DNA of 23,163 nt from DRLZ01 sp036478815. Its GTDB lineage: Bacteria > Pseudomonadota > Gammaproteobacteria > Methylococcales > DRLZ01. The notes beneath the pieces are model-generated. The model was given only the letters and a program-made list of their open reading frames with translations. It had not been told where the DNA came from and searched no databases. Every line of letters begins with the position of its first letter. The stretch's first letter is position 1. Made by a program: the position numbers and the translations under genes. The DNA is taken from assembly GCA_036478815.1 (NCBI GenBank), contig JAZGEP010000219.1, forward strand, positions 1-23,163, given 5' to 3'. Positions 1 to 6,800 of the stretch are shown one piece after another.

Positions 1-2
1 AA

Positions 3-482
3 ACATTCAAACTGCCACGTGTACGGCAAGAGATTGGTCAAGCATTACCTTATAATGTGGTTCATCTGGCTTCGCATGGGGTGTTTGGGAGTTCTTCTGA
101 TGACAGTTTCATCATGGCCCACGATCAAATCATCACCATTGATGAATTGGAGGTGCTGCTTAGCTCGGAAAACCTAAAAAACGATCCGATTGAATTGCTG
201 ACTTTAAGCGCCTGTCAGACCGCTGAAGGTGATGATCGTTCGCCGCTTGGATTCAGCGGAATTGCCATTCGTGCCAAAGTCAGGAGCGTGCTCGGATCCC
301 TATGGTCAGTTGATGATGACGCCACGCTCGCGTTCATGGAAAGTTTTTATCGGCAGCTGCAAGATCCCGACATTTCCAAAGCGCGGGCGGTACAATTAGC
401 TCAGCAGCAACTTCTGAAAAACCATGATTACCAGCATCCTTATTTCTGGTCTCCGTTTCTATTGATTGGTAACTGGTTGTGA
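3..482 (+). CDS. CHAT domain protease, C-terminal part (5' end outside window)
   Basis: The reading frame is open from base 3, so the gene starts upstream of the window; the first possible internal start (GTG at 57) is not the real one. The visible ~159 residues carry the two hallmarks of CHAT (caspase HetF associated with TPRs) peptidases: the catalytic-His motif HLASHG and the catalytic-Cys motif LSACQTAEG, followed by the usual FSGIAIRAKVRSVLGSLW and VDDDAT segment and the C-terminal FWSPFLLIGNW block. CHAT proteins are cysteine proteases of the caspase-like clan. They usually follow TPR repeats and act in proteolytic signalling or defence (for example the Craspase peptidase Csx29). The N-terminal partner domains are not visible, so the specific role cannot be given. 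Both catalytic residues are intact, so the domain is probably active. Confidence 0.9.
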   Translation, partial: TFKLPRVRQEIGQALPYNVVHLASHGVFGSSSDDSFIMAHDQIITIDELEVLLSSENLKNDPIELLTLSACQTAEGDDRSPLGFSGIAIRAKVRSVLGSLWSVDDDATLAFMESFYRQLQDPDISKARAVQLAQQQLLKNHDYQHPYFWSPFLLIGNWL

Positions 483-612
483 GGATATTGCGCTAATCGA
501 GCATTTATTCAATACTGCATGTTGAGCGTTATTTTAAAAAAATTAGAGATGTTGCTAATAATAGAGCCTTGCTCTGGGGGACGAAAGGATTACAACCAAA
601 ATAGAGGAATTT

Positions 613-681
613 GGTGGTTTGATGGAAGAAAGTGACCAATCTTGCATAATTTAGCAGCAATGGTCACCATTCAGCGCAATC
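613..681. repeat. Degenerate arm of the TGGTTTGAC-type hairpin element
   Basis: Bases 613-645 match 8183-8215 (left arm of the hairpin element at 8180) at about 29 of 33 positions. The matching right half is missing. The stretch ends in CGCAATCCTTAG, which resembles the right-hand junction of full copies, so this is probably an internally deleted copy. It runs directly into the next palindrome at 682. No gene is visible in 483-1000. Confidence 0.5.
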
Positions 682-784
682 CTTAGATTGCACTCTATTT
701 TATTCAGGAGCAAGGCGAAAGCATCGGGTTTACAGGTGTAAATGAGCAATTTCCAGACAGCAATTGAACAATAGAGAGGATAAG
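682..784. repeat. Short hairpin repeat, copy P1 (about 100 bp)
   Basis: Near-copy of 19481-19583. Both share the block GAGCAAGGCGAAAGC and the block TTTACAGGTGTAAATGAGCA. The outer arms differ between copies but pair within each one: here CTCTATT pairs with AATAGAG. The right end runs without a gap into the longer hairpin element at 785, exactly as the second copy runs into the element at 19580. Confidence 0.65.
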
Positions 785-950
785 CTGAGGCAACGCGCAA
801 TCAATAACCCACCAGTATTACTTGTCTTGTTGCCTGTCTTCTGCGTTGCAACTTTGGTTACATAGCCCACTATGCTCCCTACGTTGCGCCTTGAAGACAA
901 ACAACAATCCTGCGCAATACTGGTGGGTTATTGATTGCGCGTTACCTGAG
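785..950 (+). repeat. Long hairpin repeat, copy A (166 bp, unique outer arms)
   Basis: An almost complete palindrome bounded by CTGAGG and CCTGAG. The outer arms (roughly 791-819 and 916-944) pair essentially without mismatch and are not found in any other copy here. The interior has the family core: CTTGTCTTGTTG on the left, an apical loop with TTACATAGCCCACTATG, and GAAGACAAACAACAATCCTG on the right. The strand given is that of the CTTGTC half. Function is unknown; it could be a MITE-like element or a transcribed structured RNA. Confidence 0.75.
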
Positions 951-1000
951 CACTAGCATTGAGGCTCGGGGTGTGGGTATGATCCGGGCTGCCCGCACTT

Positions 1001-1375
1001 TCATTTTTTTGAGATGGCTAAAAAAGCCTCAATTTTTGATACCAAACGAGGAAAGTCAATCGGCTTAGAGTCATAGTCGTCGCAACCGGCCTCAAGAGCG
1101 CTTTGACGGTCTCCATCCATTGCATGTGCGGTCAGAGCAATGATGGGAATATCAACAGTTCCTGGTTGGCTTTTTAACCGCCGTGTCGCTTCCCAGCCAT
1201 CAATAACAGGCAGGCTTAAATCCATTAAAATCAAATCTGGGCTGGCAGATGTTGCCATGTTGATTCCTTGTTCTCCATCAACAGCGAGAACAACGTCATA
1301 ACCTTTTCGCTGTAAACGCCGCGATAACATATCTCGGTTCATTTCATTATCTTCTACGAGTAAAATCCTGGCCAT
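1001..1375 (-). CDS. Stand-alone response regulator receiver (CheY-like)
   Basis: A complete 124-residue receiver domain without an output domain. The acidic pair is E8-D9, the phosphoacceptor is D52 in LMDLSLP, the switch Thr is T82 in ALTAH, and the conserved Lys is K104 in SKPID. Such single-domain regulators relay phosphate from a histidine kinase to a partner protein or a phosphorelay. The sequence style (VEDNEMNRDMLSRRL) is that of receivers paired with hybrid kinases. The start is ATG at 1375, with AAGGA about 10 bases upstream. No kinase gene lies in the window; the gene tail just upstream (1399-1503) may be what remains of an operon partner. Function beyond phosphorelay cannot be assigned. 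Confidence 0.92.
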   Translation of the reverse strand: MARILLVEDNEMNRDMLSRRLQRKGYDVVLAVDGEQGINMATSASPDLILMDLSLPVIDGWEATRRLKSQPGTVDIPIIALTAHAMDGDRQSALEAGCDDYDSKPIDFPRLVSKIEAFLAISKK

Positions 1376-1398
1376 TTTGTCTAGTCCTTGGTTCTGTG

Positions 1399-1503
1399 CT
1401 AATTGTTGGTGATTTCCGCTATTGTACCTTCTAAATGCTGGTAAAGATTGGATTGATCCGACCCCGATTCAATCAGGATAACTCCAGGAGTGTTGTTGAT
1501 GCC
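1399..1503 (-). pseudogene. C-terminal remnant of an unrecognised gene upstream of the receiver
   Basis: On the minus strand a frame of about 34 codons reads protein-like sequence (GVILIESGSDQSNLYQHLEG) and stops at 1399-1401, 23 bases before the receiver start, which is normal operon spacing. It has no credible start. Its 5' end meets a repeat arm at 1504-1535 that recurs at the point where vapC is truncated (9724-9746). I read it as the last part of a gene cut off by repeat insertion. I do not recognise the family. Confidence 0.35.
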
Positions 1504-1535
1504 TTTCGCGTTCAAGAATACCTCACTCCTTAGAG
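1504..1535 (-). repeat. Solo repeat arm (CTAAGGAGTGAGG type)
   Basis: On the minus strand this reads CTAAGGAGTGAGGTATTC and continues into TTGAACGCGAAA. The same 24-base stretch, with two differences, is at 9724-9747 on the plus strand, and the first 13 bases recur in inverse orientation at the end of the element ending at 10982 and just before 3899. It begins with the CTNAGG end shared by the long hairpin elements. Confidence 0.5.
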
Positions 1536-1556
1536 TGCGACAGTTGTTGTGAAGGG

Positions 1557-1720
1557 CTAGGAGGCTGTCCGTGAATAGAAGCCGTAGCGAGGGAAAGCGG
1601 TTTTGAGTCCATTATTTCGATTCAATGAGGCGAATACTTGTTTTTAATGAATTTAATCGGAAAAATGGGCCAAAATCTGCTTTTCCGCAGTAGACTTTCT
1701 CTTCTCGGGCAGTTTCCTAG
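1557..1720 (+). mobile_element. MITE copy M1 (164 bp, CTAG ends)
   Basis: Begins CTAGGAGGCTGTCC and ends with a decayed complement of this (GGGCAGTTTCCTAG). The terminal inverted repeats continue inward (GAATAGAAGCC at left, a mutated counterpart at right), and the inner part also folds back (CGATTCAATGAGGCG against AATGAATTTAATCG). It is homologous over its whole length to 5542-5707 (reverse) and 9180-9345 (same orientation). There is no coding capacity. This is the most diverged copy. The 200 bases between it and the next gene hold nothing I recognise. Confidence 0.8.
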
Positions 1721-1919
1721 CTATATTCGCTTCATCAATGGCGGATTTTCGGATAAGTTTACTGAACCGACAGTATGCCTTCCCTGTTCCCATCTCTATT
1801 GATGCGACACATCTGAGTGACTGTCTTCTGTTGCTATTATTTGACTTTATGCAATCGCTAATGGTAGTCTGAAATTCTTTACTTTAAGCAACAAACGTGC
1901 CTTTGAGCAATTATTGACT

Positions 1920-3074
1920 ATGGATCATCAATTCACACGCGATATCATTTTATTCTGTTTGCTTGTCATGATTACCAACGTTTCTGCTGCATCACAAGAC
2001 ACGCCGATTGTTCAGCCAACTTCGGGTGTTGGTAACCAGATCAGTGGTTTAGTCTGGGTAGACAACAACGCTGATGGCTTGCAAAATCCTGGTGAACCCG
2101 GATTTGTTCAAACTACCCTTGATTTTAGTCCACCAACAGTGGCGCTGTATGTTGTGAATAGCCTCGACCCTGTGCATGTTGTTTCTCTGGGTGAAAGAGC
2201 GGATGGTCGATATGTATTCAACAACGTTTCAGCAGGCGATTATTATATTTGTGTGAGTAATGAGTTTCAGGAGATGGGATTAAGTGTGACTACCCCTGAT
2301 AATGGCGATGACTCTATCGACAGTGATTTCGATTTTTCACCGTGTAGTTATGAAATAGTTGTTGATTCCAACCAAAATATCGTGCGGGATTTAGGATTGA
2401 AAGGTGGCCATCATGTCAATTCTTCCTTCGCAAAACTGGCTGATACCGGTATTCTTTTCGGTGGTGATTACCCGAATGGGAACAATGGCAGTTGTACTGG
2501 TACGGTTATTAGCCAACAGGATTGCGCCTTGGGTCGTGATGCACAAGTACTGGCCGGAACTCTCAGAAAAATCGGTGCTGGCCATGCCGGATTTGACTTT
2601 ACCAAGCTGAATGCTGACGGTAATCCACTACAAGCCGGCGCAGCAAGCTGGTCATGTGTACGTGACAACTACACAGGGCTGGTATGGGAAGCTAAAACCG
2701 ATAATGAAGGAATACATAACAAGGATAACACCTATCGCTGGGGCGGAATGACAGCCCAAGCGCAGAGCTATGGAAAACATTATCATGACTGGGATGAACT
2801 GGTACAAGAGACGAATCAACAACGCTTGTGTGGTATGACAGGATGGAGGGTGCCAAGCGTGAATGAATTGGAAAGTCTGATAAATTTTAACAGTGTTGAT
2901 CCTGCAATCGATCAAAAATATTTTCCACACGCTAGCTCTGATATATGGACATCAACGCCTGATCCAGTCTTTGCTAATAAAGCATGGCATGTTTCTTTCG
3001 CCAATGGTTTTATCACTCATGATGATCGAAACCATCGATGGCAGGTACGTCTGGTAAACGTCAGTGCACGATGA
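1920..3074 (+). CDS. Exported protein with SdrD-B-like domain and DUF1566 (Lcl C-terminal) domain
   Basis: I chose ATG at 1920 over the in-frame TTG at 1914 because it gives a clean signal peptide of ~24 residues ending NVSAAS. Residues ~35-160 contain GLVWVDNNADGLQNPGEPG and a later GRYVFNNVSAGDYYI, which is the SdrD-B/Cna-B-like Ig fold known from surface adhesins and often Ca-binding. Residues ~160-384 form a DUF1566/Lcl_C domain: YTGLVWEAKTD, MTGWRVPSVNELESLI, DPAIDQKYFP, WTSTPDP and a final AWHVSFANGF...VRLVN. DUF1566 has a C-type-lectin-like character and occurs in secreted or surface proteins. The likely role is surface display or ligand binding in the envelope. It is followed 57 bases later by another DUF1566 gene on the same strand, probably one operon. 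No catalytic motif is visible. Confidence 0.85.
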   Translation: MDHQFTRDIILFCLLVMITNVSAASQDTPIVQPTSGVGNQISGLVWVDNNADGLQNPGEPGFVQTTLDFSPPTVALYVVNSLDPVHVVSLGERADGRYVFNNVSAGDYYICVSNEFQEMGLSVTTPDNGDDSIDSDFDFSPCSYEIVVDSNQNIVRDLGLKGGHHVNSSFAKLADTGILFGGDYPNGNNGSCTGTVISQQDCALGRDAQVLAGTLRKIGAGHAGFDFTKLNADGNPLQAGAASWSCVRDNYTGLVWEAKTDNEGIHNKDNTYRWGGMTAQAQSYGKHYHDWDELVQETNQQRLCGMTGWRVPSVNELESLINFNSVDPAIDQKYFPHASSDIWTSTPDPVFANKAWHVSFANGFITHDDRNHRWQVRLVNVSAR

Positions 3075-3131
3075 TGATAGACAGAATACAGGTTGTTACA
3101 TTTTCACAGGGTTTAAACTAGAAAAAAGCCA

Positions 3132-3683
3132 ATGTCTCGATTAAATACTAGCATCTCTCAAGCATTATTTTTATTTGTACTATTTGTCAATAACCAGTTG
3201 GCGCAGGCACACAATAACCAGTGGCCACCGGCACAAAAATGTGAAAGCAGCATTCCTGCAACTACGCCAACCAGCCGGTTTATCATCCACAGCAATAGCA
3301 CGGTTACTGACACTAATACCGGCTTAATGTGGAAACGCTGCGTGGAAGGCAAGAGTGGTGATCATTGTTTGGAAGGAGAACCTTTACCAGTGAGATGGAA
3401 AGATTCTTTTCAACAAGCAGCCAGTTCTGATTTTGCCGGTTATACTGATTGGCGAGTGCCTAATATCAAGGAACTGCGTTCGATTGTTGAACACCAGTGT
3501 TATGATCCGGCAATTAATCTGACTGTGTTTCCAGGGGATACAGGAGAAGATATGTGGTCATCTTCCCCCTTTGCTGACGGCCCAGCCAGTGCATGGATTA
3601 TTTACTTCTATGATGGTTACGCTTATAGCTACTATTTACGTGATGAAATAGGATGGCTGCGCATGGTTCGCGGAGGACAATGA
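3132..3683 (+). CDS. Exported DUF1566 (Lcl C-terminal) domain protein
   Basis: A 183-residue protein with a signal peptide (hydrophobic ALFLFVLFVNNQL, cleavage near AQA-HNN). The rest is one DUF1566 domain: FIIHSNSTVTDTNTGLMWKR, the core FAGYTDWRVPNIKELRSIV, CYDPAINLTVFP, MWSSSPFAD, and the aromatic-rich end WIIYFYDGYAYSYYL then WLRMVRGGQ. Four or more Cys residues suggest disulfides after export. It lies 57 bases after the larger DUF1566 gene and they probably share a transcript. The tyrosine-rich strand before the VRGG end is typical of the family. The ligand is unknown. Confidence 0.85.
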   Translation: MSRLNTSISQALFLFVLFVNNQLAQAHNNQWPPAQKCESSIPATTPTSRFIIHSNSTVTDTNTGLMWKRCVEGKSGDHCLEGEPLPVRWKDSFQQAASSDFAGYTDWRVPNIKELRSIVEHQCYDPAINLTVFPGDTGEDMWSSSPFADGPASAWIIYFYDGYAYSYYLRDEIGWLRMVRGGQ

Positions 3684-3733
3684 ATCAAGGAGTCAGAGCT
3701 CAATACCGCTTCCAGCCATTATTTATACTCTCA

Positions 3734-3826
3734 GCACATGAAAATTTAGCATCCTGTACGCGCGCGGTTTGTGTATAAACTTGGTGCGGATACTTGCATT
3801 GGAAAACCTTGCTGTAGAGTGACTAC
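3734..3826 (+). repeat. 93-bp dispersed repeat, copy 1
   Basis: Matches 18827-18919 without a gap in the same orientation, with about 10 differences in 93 bases by hand alignment. It starts GCACATGAAAATTTAGC and ends GTAGAGTGACTAC. It is not a palindrome and not related to the hairpin families. The second copy sits at the broken 5' side of an IS1182-like transposase remnant, so this may be an IS end or passenger sequence. There is no coding sense. Confidence 0.7.
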
Positions 3827-3875
3827 GCAACTATTTAATGAGTGCTTTTGTGAGATCAAAAGGCAAGTCAAAATT

Positions 3876-3903
3876 GGGAAGTTATTAAATCCTCACTCCT
3901 TAG
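3876..3903 (+). repeat. Solo repeat arm ending CTCCTTAG
   Basis: Reads GAAGTTATTAAATCCTCACT followed by CCTTAG. The same sequence (one difference in its core) forms the right arm of the long element ending at 10982. Here it is without its partner arm and shares its terminal CCTTAGG with the left end of copy B, so two elements meet at one junction. Confidence 0.5.
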
Positions 3904-4062
3904 GAAAGTGCACGAAATAACTTCGACAACTGACTTGTCTTGTTGCCCGTCTTCGGCGTTGCCACAACAGTTACATAGCTCACTATGCTCCTGTTGTGGC
4001 GCCTTGAAGACAAACAACAATCCTGCGCCAGTTGTCGAAGTTATTCCATGCCCGTTCCTTAG
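3899..4062 (+). repeat. Long hairpin repeat, copy B (164 bp)
   Basis: Bounded by CTTAGG and CCTTAG. The outer arms (ATAACTTCGACAACTG against CAGTTGTCGAAGTTAT) pair without mismatch. The core reads CTTGTCTTGTTGCCCGTCTT. The inner arms GCCACAACA and TGTTGTGGC pair fully around the loop TTACATAGCTCACTATG. The right core is GAAGACAAACAACAATCCTG. The outer arm is of the GTGCATGAAATAACTT type shared with copies C, D and E. Confidence 0.8.
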
Positions 4063-4158
4063 TGGGTATTTGACTATTCTGTGAATCAGTTCTCAAATTG
4101 TGTTACGAGAATTATCTAAACTTGTGATTGTCTATACATTTTTTGCAGGCGTACACTC

Positions 4159-4458
4159 ATGATAAAAGCAGTTAAGATTGGCTCACTCACCGCGAGTATT
4201 TTTTACTTGAGAATCGTTTTTTTATGCGCCGCTCTTGTAAGTATGACGGCATGTGGATCGCTCAATGAAAGACCGGATGCATCATTCACCTTGGCAAACG
4301 CAAATACTATTTCCGGCGAGAGAATGAGTGAATGTTTAGTTCCTGGTCAACTTAGAAACTTGGGTTCCAATTTCACCTATATGACACCAAGACGCATTGT
4401 ACAAACCTCAGTGTTTGAATGCAAAATCCGCGGTGGAGAATTGGTGTCTGGAAGCTAG
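4159..4458 (+). CDS. Small predicted lipoprotein
   Basis: A 99-residue protein. A basic N-terminus (MIKAVKIG), a hydrophobic stretch (residues ~17-30) and the lipobox VSMTAC place the lipidated cysteine at C32. The following GS does not have Asp at +2, so outer-membrane sorting would be expected in a Gram-negative cell. The mature part (~68 residues) has two further Cys residues (SECLVPG and FECKIRG) that could form a disulfide. I recognise no family. The gene stands alone, with a strong terminator 70 bases downstream. The ATG at 4159 follows a weak AGG about 10 bases upstream. Confidence 0.65.
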   Translation: MIKAVKIGSLTASIFYLRIVFLCAALVSMTACGSLNERPDASFTLANANTISGERMSECLVPGQLRNLGSNFTYMTPRRIVQTSVFECKIRGGELVSGS

Positions 4459-4526
4459 CCCTGCCTGTTGCCCATAATATATCAATGAACCATCACATGG
4501 CTAACGAACAAGGTTAGATTGTGTGG

Positions 4527-4567
4527 AAAAAAAGGGATTTATTTAATAAAAATAAATCCCTTTTTTT
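4527..4567. terminator. Bidirectional rho-independent terminator
   Basis: The stem GGGATTTATTT (4534-4544) pairs perfectly with AAATAAATCCC (4550-4560), with a 5-base loop. It is flanked by A7 on the left and T7 on the right, so it gives a U-run in both directions. It separates the plus-strand lipoprotein gene from the convergent minus-strand operon ending at 4657. Confidence 0.85.
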
Positions 4568-4622
4568 GTCAAAACATCACGAATTTTTCTATGTACTGAC
4601 ACTCATTACCAAAGTATGCTTC

Positions 4623-4646
4623 GAGTCCTCACGACTCTGTTTTTTT
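4623..4646 (+). terminator. Second, weaker terminator-like hairpin
   Basis: GAGTC, a 5-base loop, GACTC, then TG and a run of seven or more T on the plus strand. It is a short stem in the same convergent gap, possibly a backup for plus-strand transcripts. Confidence 0.4.
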
Positions 4647-4656
4647 ATCAGCTTTT

Positions 4657-5088
4657 TTATTGCTCATTACCCTGTTTTTGCATCAATCGTTTGCGAACCA
4701 TCAACATCACAACAACGATACAGAAAAATACAATTCCATTGAATATTGCGTTCAGGTAAATACCATGCTGAATTGACAACCAGCTATCGTAAGGAGCCCA
4801 GATAAGCCCTGCAATAATAATAGTCCACCAGGTAGTCATTGTTGGTTGGTGAAAAAATGAGTTAACCACATACAAGAGTAATACTCCCCAACTTGCAATG
4901 GTTGGTCCTAATATCCCCACCAGAAACCTGACTAATTGATCTGAGTCTGACTCATTCACTTGAAAATTTTGCATGATGCTGAGTACATAGTCATCAGCTA
5001 GCGGTGTCTGCACAAGCCAGGGGAGCAATAGGCCACCAATAATGTGTAGAATGGCAATTAGTTGTAGAAAGCGTTTGCTGTTATTCAT
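4657..5088 (-). CDS. Small integral membrane protein (about 4 TM), unknown
   Basis: I chose ATG at 5088 over GTG at 5094 because GAGG lies 5 bases before the ATG; this gives 143 residues. Four hydrophobic segments are visible: ~9-25 (LQLIAILHIIGGLLLPWLV), ~58-76 (FLVGILGPTIASWGVLLLYVV), ~85-102 (MTTWWTIIIAGLIWAPYDSWL) and ~110-130 (IYLNAIFNGIVFFCIVVVMLMV), with a basic C-tail (RKRLMQKQ). I recognise no family. It is the last gene of the operon with the DCC, DUF4166, DUF2269 and SDR-DoxX genes, 7 bases after the DCC gene, which suggests a role at the inner membrane with them. Confidence 0.75.
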   Translation of the reverse strand: MNNSKRFLQLIAILHIIGGLLLPWLVQTPLADDYVLSIMQNFQVNESDSDQLVRFLVGILGPTIASWGVLLLYVVNSFFHQPTMTTWWTIIIAGLIWAPYDSWLSIQHGIYLNAIFNGIVFFCIVVVMLMVRKRLMQKQGNEQ

Positions 5089-5095
5089 GGGCACC

Positions 5096-5530
5096 TCACA
5101 GAAATCTTGCCGCTAGGCGGTCATCATTCGGGATCATACAAACATCGCTTTTGCCAAATAATGCGTACCTGTTCAGCGCTATTCGGTCATACACCCAGTT
5201 CCTGATTGCAGTTGGTATAAAACGAAAAAAACGCAACAATGGCCAGGGTTGCCGAAGTCTTTTAATGATTTCCAAAAACGCTGTCGATTGATAATAAGGT
5301 TGCTCTTGTTTGATGTAAACCATGGTGTCAAAACGATCAATCGATAAGCCACACCAGCGAAGCAGATCCTGTCCGGCAGATGATTGTACAGAAACAAAGG
5401 TAAACAATTCATCGGTATCTCGTTGATAAACGAACTGCACCCAACCGGAACACAGGTGACAGACTCCATCAAACAATATTAGGTGTTTCGAACTCAAGTC
5501 ATATTTGTTGACTATCGCTGAATTATTCAT
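5096..5530 (-). CDS. DCC family thiol-disulfide oxidoreductase-like protein (DUF393)
   Basis: Start taken at ATG 5530 (144 residues), preceded by AGGTGG. A longer frame up to 5596 exists only because it runs into a MITE and should not be used. Residues ~16-30 read HLILFDGVCHLCSGW, the DxxCxxC motif (D21, C24, C27) that names the family and resembles a thioredoxin CxxC redox site. Later parts fit too: TFVSVQSSAGQDLL, DTMVYI, STAFLEIIKRL and the C-terminal IRNWVYDRIALNRYALFG. DCC proteins are small, probably membrane-associated thiol redox proteins whose substrates are mostly unknown. It is co-transcribed with the SDR-DoxX, DUF2269 and DUF4166 genes, an association I recall from other proteobacteria. 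The MITE ends only 11 bases upstream of the start codon. Confidence 0.88.
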   Translation of the reverse strand: MNNSAIVNKYDLSSKHLILFDGVCHLCSGWVQFVYQRDTDELFTFVSVQSSAGQDLLRWCGLSIDRFDTMVYIKQEQPYYQSTAFLEIIKRLRQPWPLLRFFRFIPTAIRNWVYDRIALNRYALFGKSDVCMIPNDDRLAARFL

Positions 5531-5541
5531 CACCCACCTGC

Positions 5542-5707
5542 CTAGGAGGCTGTCCGAGAATAGAAACCTACTGCGGAAAAGCGGATTTTGGTCCATTGTT
5601 CCGATTCAATTCGTTCAATACAACAAGTATTCGCCTCATTGAATCGAAACAATGGACTCAAAACCACTTTCCCTCGCTACGGCTTCTATTCTCGGACAGC
5701 CTCCTAG
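5542..5707 (-). mobile_element. MITE copy M2 (166 bp, CTAG ends) inside an operon
   Basis: Terminal inverted repeats begin CTAGGAGGCTGTCCGAGAAT on both strands and are perfect over at least 24 bases. The interior also folds back (CGATTCAATTCGTTCAATAC side against GTATTCGCCTCATTGAATCG), so the whole element can form one long hairpin. It lies between the DUF4166 and DCC genes, replaces the 3' end of the former and lies next to the start of the latter. It is inverted relative to M1 and M3. Confidence 0.88.
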
Positions 5708-6323
5708 AGCTATCACCATCATCAGTATGTGGATAGCTGAATACGCCGCCATAGGAATAGGTTTCACCCCAGAGTGGATGGCGTATGGTGAAATCCAATT
5801 CAAATTCTGTATCAGACAATGCGGTTTCGATAATCACCGCATGCCCCAGAAACAAAACATCGGGTATCGGAATAGTAAACCAGGGTGTCTTGCACAGATG
5901 CCCAATACTTCGATATACAAGACGACCATCTTCAACACTGATCTGCAAACGAATTCCAAAGCCAAATCCAACATATTCGATCAATTGATTGTTTTGCTGA
6001 TGTTCCATGCGTGATGCAAATATGATGGTTCGACCATCCGGTGCTTTGATGGTACGTTTCCAGTGCAACGTCTCTGAGTATTGAGTCACCCATTTGCGTA
6101 CACTGACCTGCATATTTGAACCTTTTAAATCAATCAATGCGCCTAATAAGCGGGCGATGACTAATATTGGTTTAATCACCCACGGATAGTGAATCTGCAT
6201 GGTGCCTGTAACGACACTTTCTGTTTGACTATTATTATCTAGCTGGTAATGACGTTGAATAACTTCCGGTAGCTGATGCCAGTCATCGTCTAATACTTGT
6301 TGCATTAAGGGTAGTGTGTTCAT
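5658..6323 (-). CDS. DUF4166 domain protein, C-terminus altered by a MITE
   Basis: 221 residues. It opens MNTLPLMQQVLDDDWHQLPE and continues through typical DUF4166 features: HYQLDN, the hydrophobic PWVIKPILVIARLLGALID, a string of beta-rich segments (KWKRT-like LHWKRTIKAPDG, FASRMEH, YVGFGFGIRL, LVYRSIGHLC) and the IRHPLWGETYSYGGVFSY end. The function of DUF4166 is not known; it is commonly next to, or fused with, SDR/DoxX proteins. The native frame ends about residue 205; the last ~16 residues and the TGA stop come from MITE M2, so a few native residues are probably lost. The family core appears complete and the protein may still work. Confidence 0.82.
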   Translation of the reverse strand: MNTLPLMQQVLDDDWHQLPEVIQRHYQLDNNSQTESVVTGTMQIHYPWVIKPILVIARLLGALIDLKGSNMQVSVRKWVTQYSETLHWKRTIKAPDGRTIIFASRMEHQQNNQLIEYVGFGFGIRLQISVEDGRLVYRSIGHLCKTPWFTIPIPDVLFLGHAVIIETALSDTEFELDFTIRHPLWGETYSYGGVFSYPHTDDGDSSRRLSENRSRSEGKWF

Positions 6324-6326
6324 GAT

Positions 6327-6800
6327 TTAACTCCATAACATTGGTTTTTCAACCATTAAATAAACAATCAGGATCATCGCTATAAATGCCGGCACACCCA
6401 ACCAGAACCAGATGCGACAATAGCGAAAATATACATCCGGCAACTCGCTATTTTGCAATACCGCTTGCTGTGATAAGTCACGCATTCTGATTTGTAGTAC
6501 GACAACTGGCAACCAACACAATCCAGCCAGTACAAAAAGAATTATCGACAGCAATATCCAGGGTGTTGTGATTGGAATATGTGCTTGCGATAACATCCAG
6601 TATCCAGTGATTGGCTGGATAAAAATCGTTGGTGTGGTAAACAACCAATCAGCGATGACTACATGGCGATTAGTTGTAAAAATGGCATGGACGTCACCAT
6701 CGTGATCCGCCATGAATTTGTAGAATGCACTTCCCAGTCCGGTACCAAACAACAAAACAAGACTAAAAATATGCAGTGTTTTCAGGGTTAAATAAGTCAT
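6327..6800 (-). CDS. DUF2269 family integral membrane protein
   Basis: Start taken at ATG 6800, which overlaps the stop of the upstream SDR gene as ATGA and so indicates translational coupling; the longer frame to 6887 lies inside that gene. The 157-residue product begins MTYLTLKTLHIFSLVLLFGTGLG and has four to five TM segments, including ITTPWILLSIILFVLAGLCW and FWLGVPAFIAMILIVYLMV. The early HIFS and H in NRHVVIADW are typical of DUF2269 proteins, which resemble heme-binding-like small membrane proteins, though I cannot show heme binding here. It is followed 3 bases later by the DUF4166 gene. Confidence 0.85.
   Translation of the reverse strand: MTYLTLKTLHIFSLVLLFGTGLGSAFYKFMADHDGDVHAIFTTNRHVVIADWLFTTPTIFIQPITGYWMLSQAHIPITTPWILLSIILFVLAGLCWLPVVVLQIRMRDLSQQAVLQNSELPDVYFRYCRIWFWLGVPAFIAMILIVYLMVEKPMLWS

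Noticed and set aside
785..950. Integron attC sites or CRISPR repeats as an explanation of the palindromes
   Set aside because: No GTTRRRY/RYYYAAC end motifs, no cassette genes or integrase, and no regularly spaced short repeats with spacers.
1920..3683. Diversity-generating retroelement acting on the DUF1566 genes
   Set aside because: No reverse transcriptase frame and no template-like repeat of either C-terminal region was seen in the window.
5096..5596. Longer N-terminus of the DCC protein starting at 5596
   Set aside because: The extra 22 residues are translated from MITE M2; ATG 5530 has its own ribosome-binding site and starts near the family motif.
5652..6014. Plus-strand 120-codon frame over the DUF4166 gene
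   Set aside because: It starts inside the MITE and is antisense to a recognisable protein; it has no family features.
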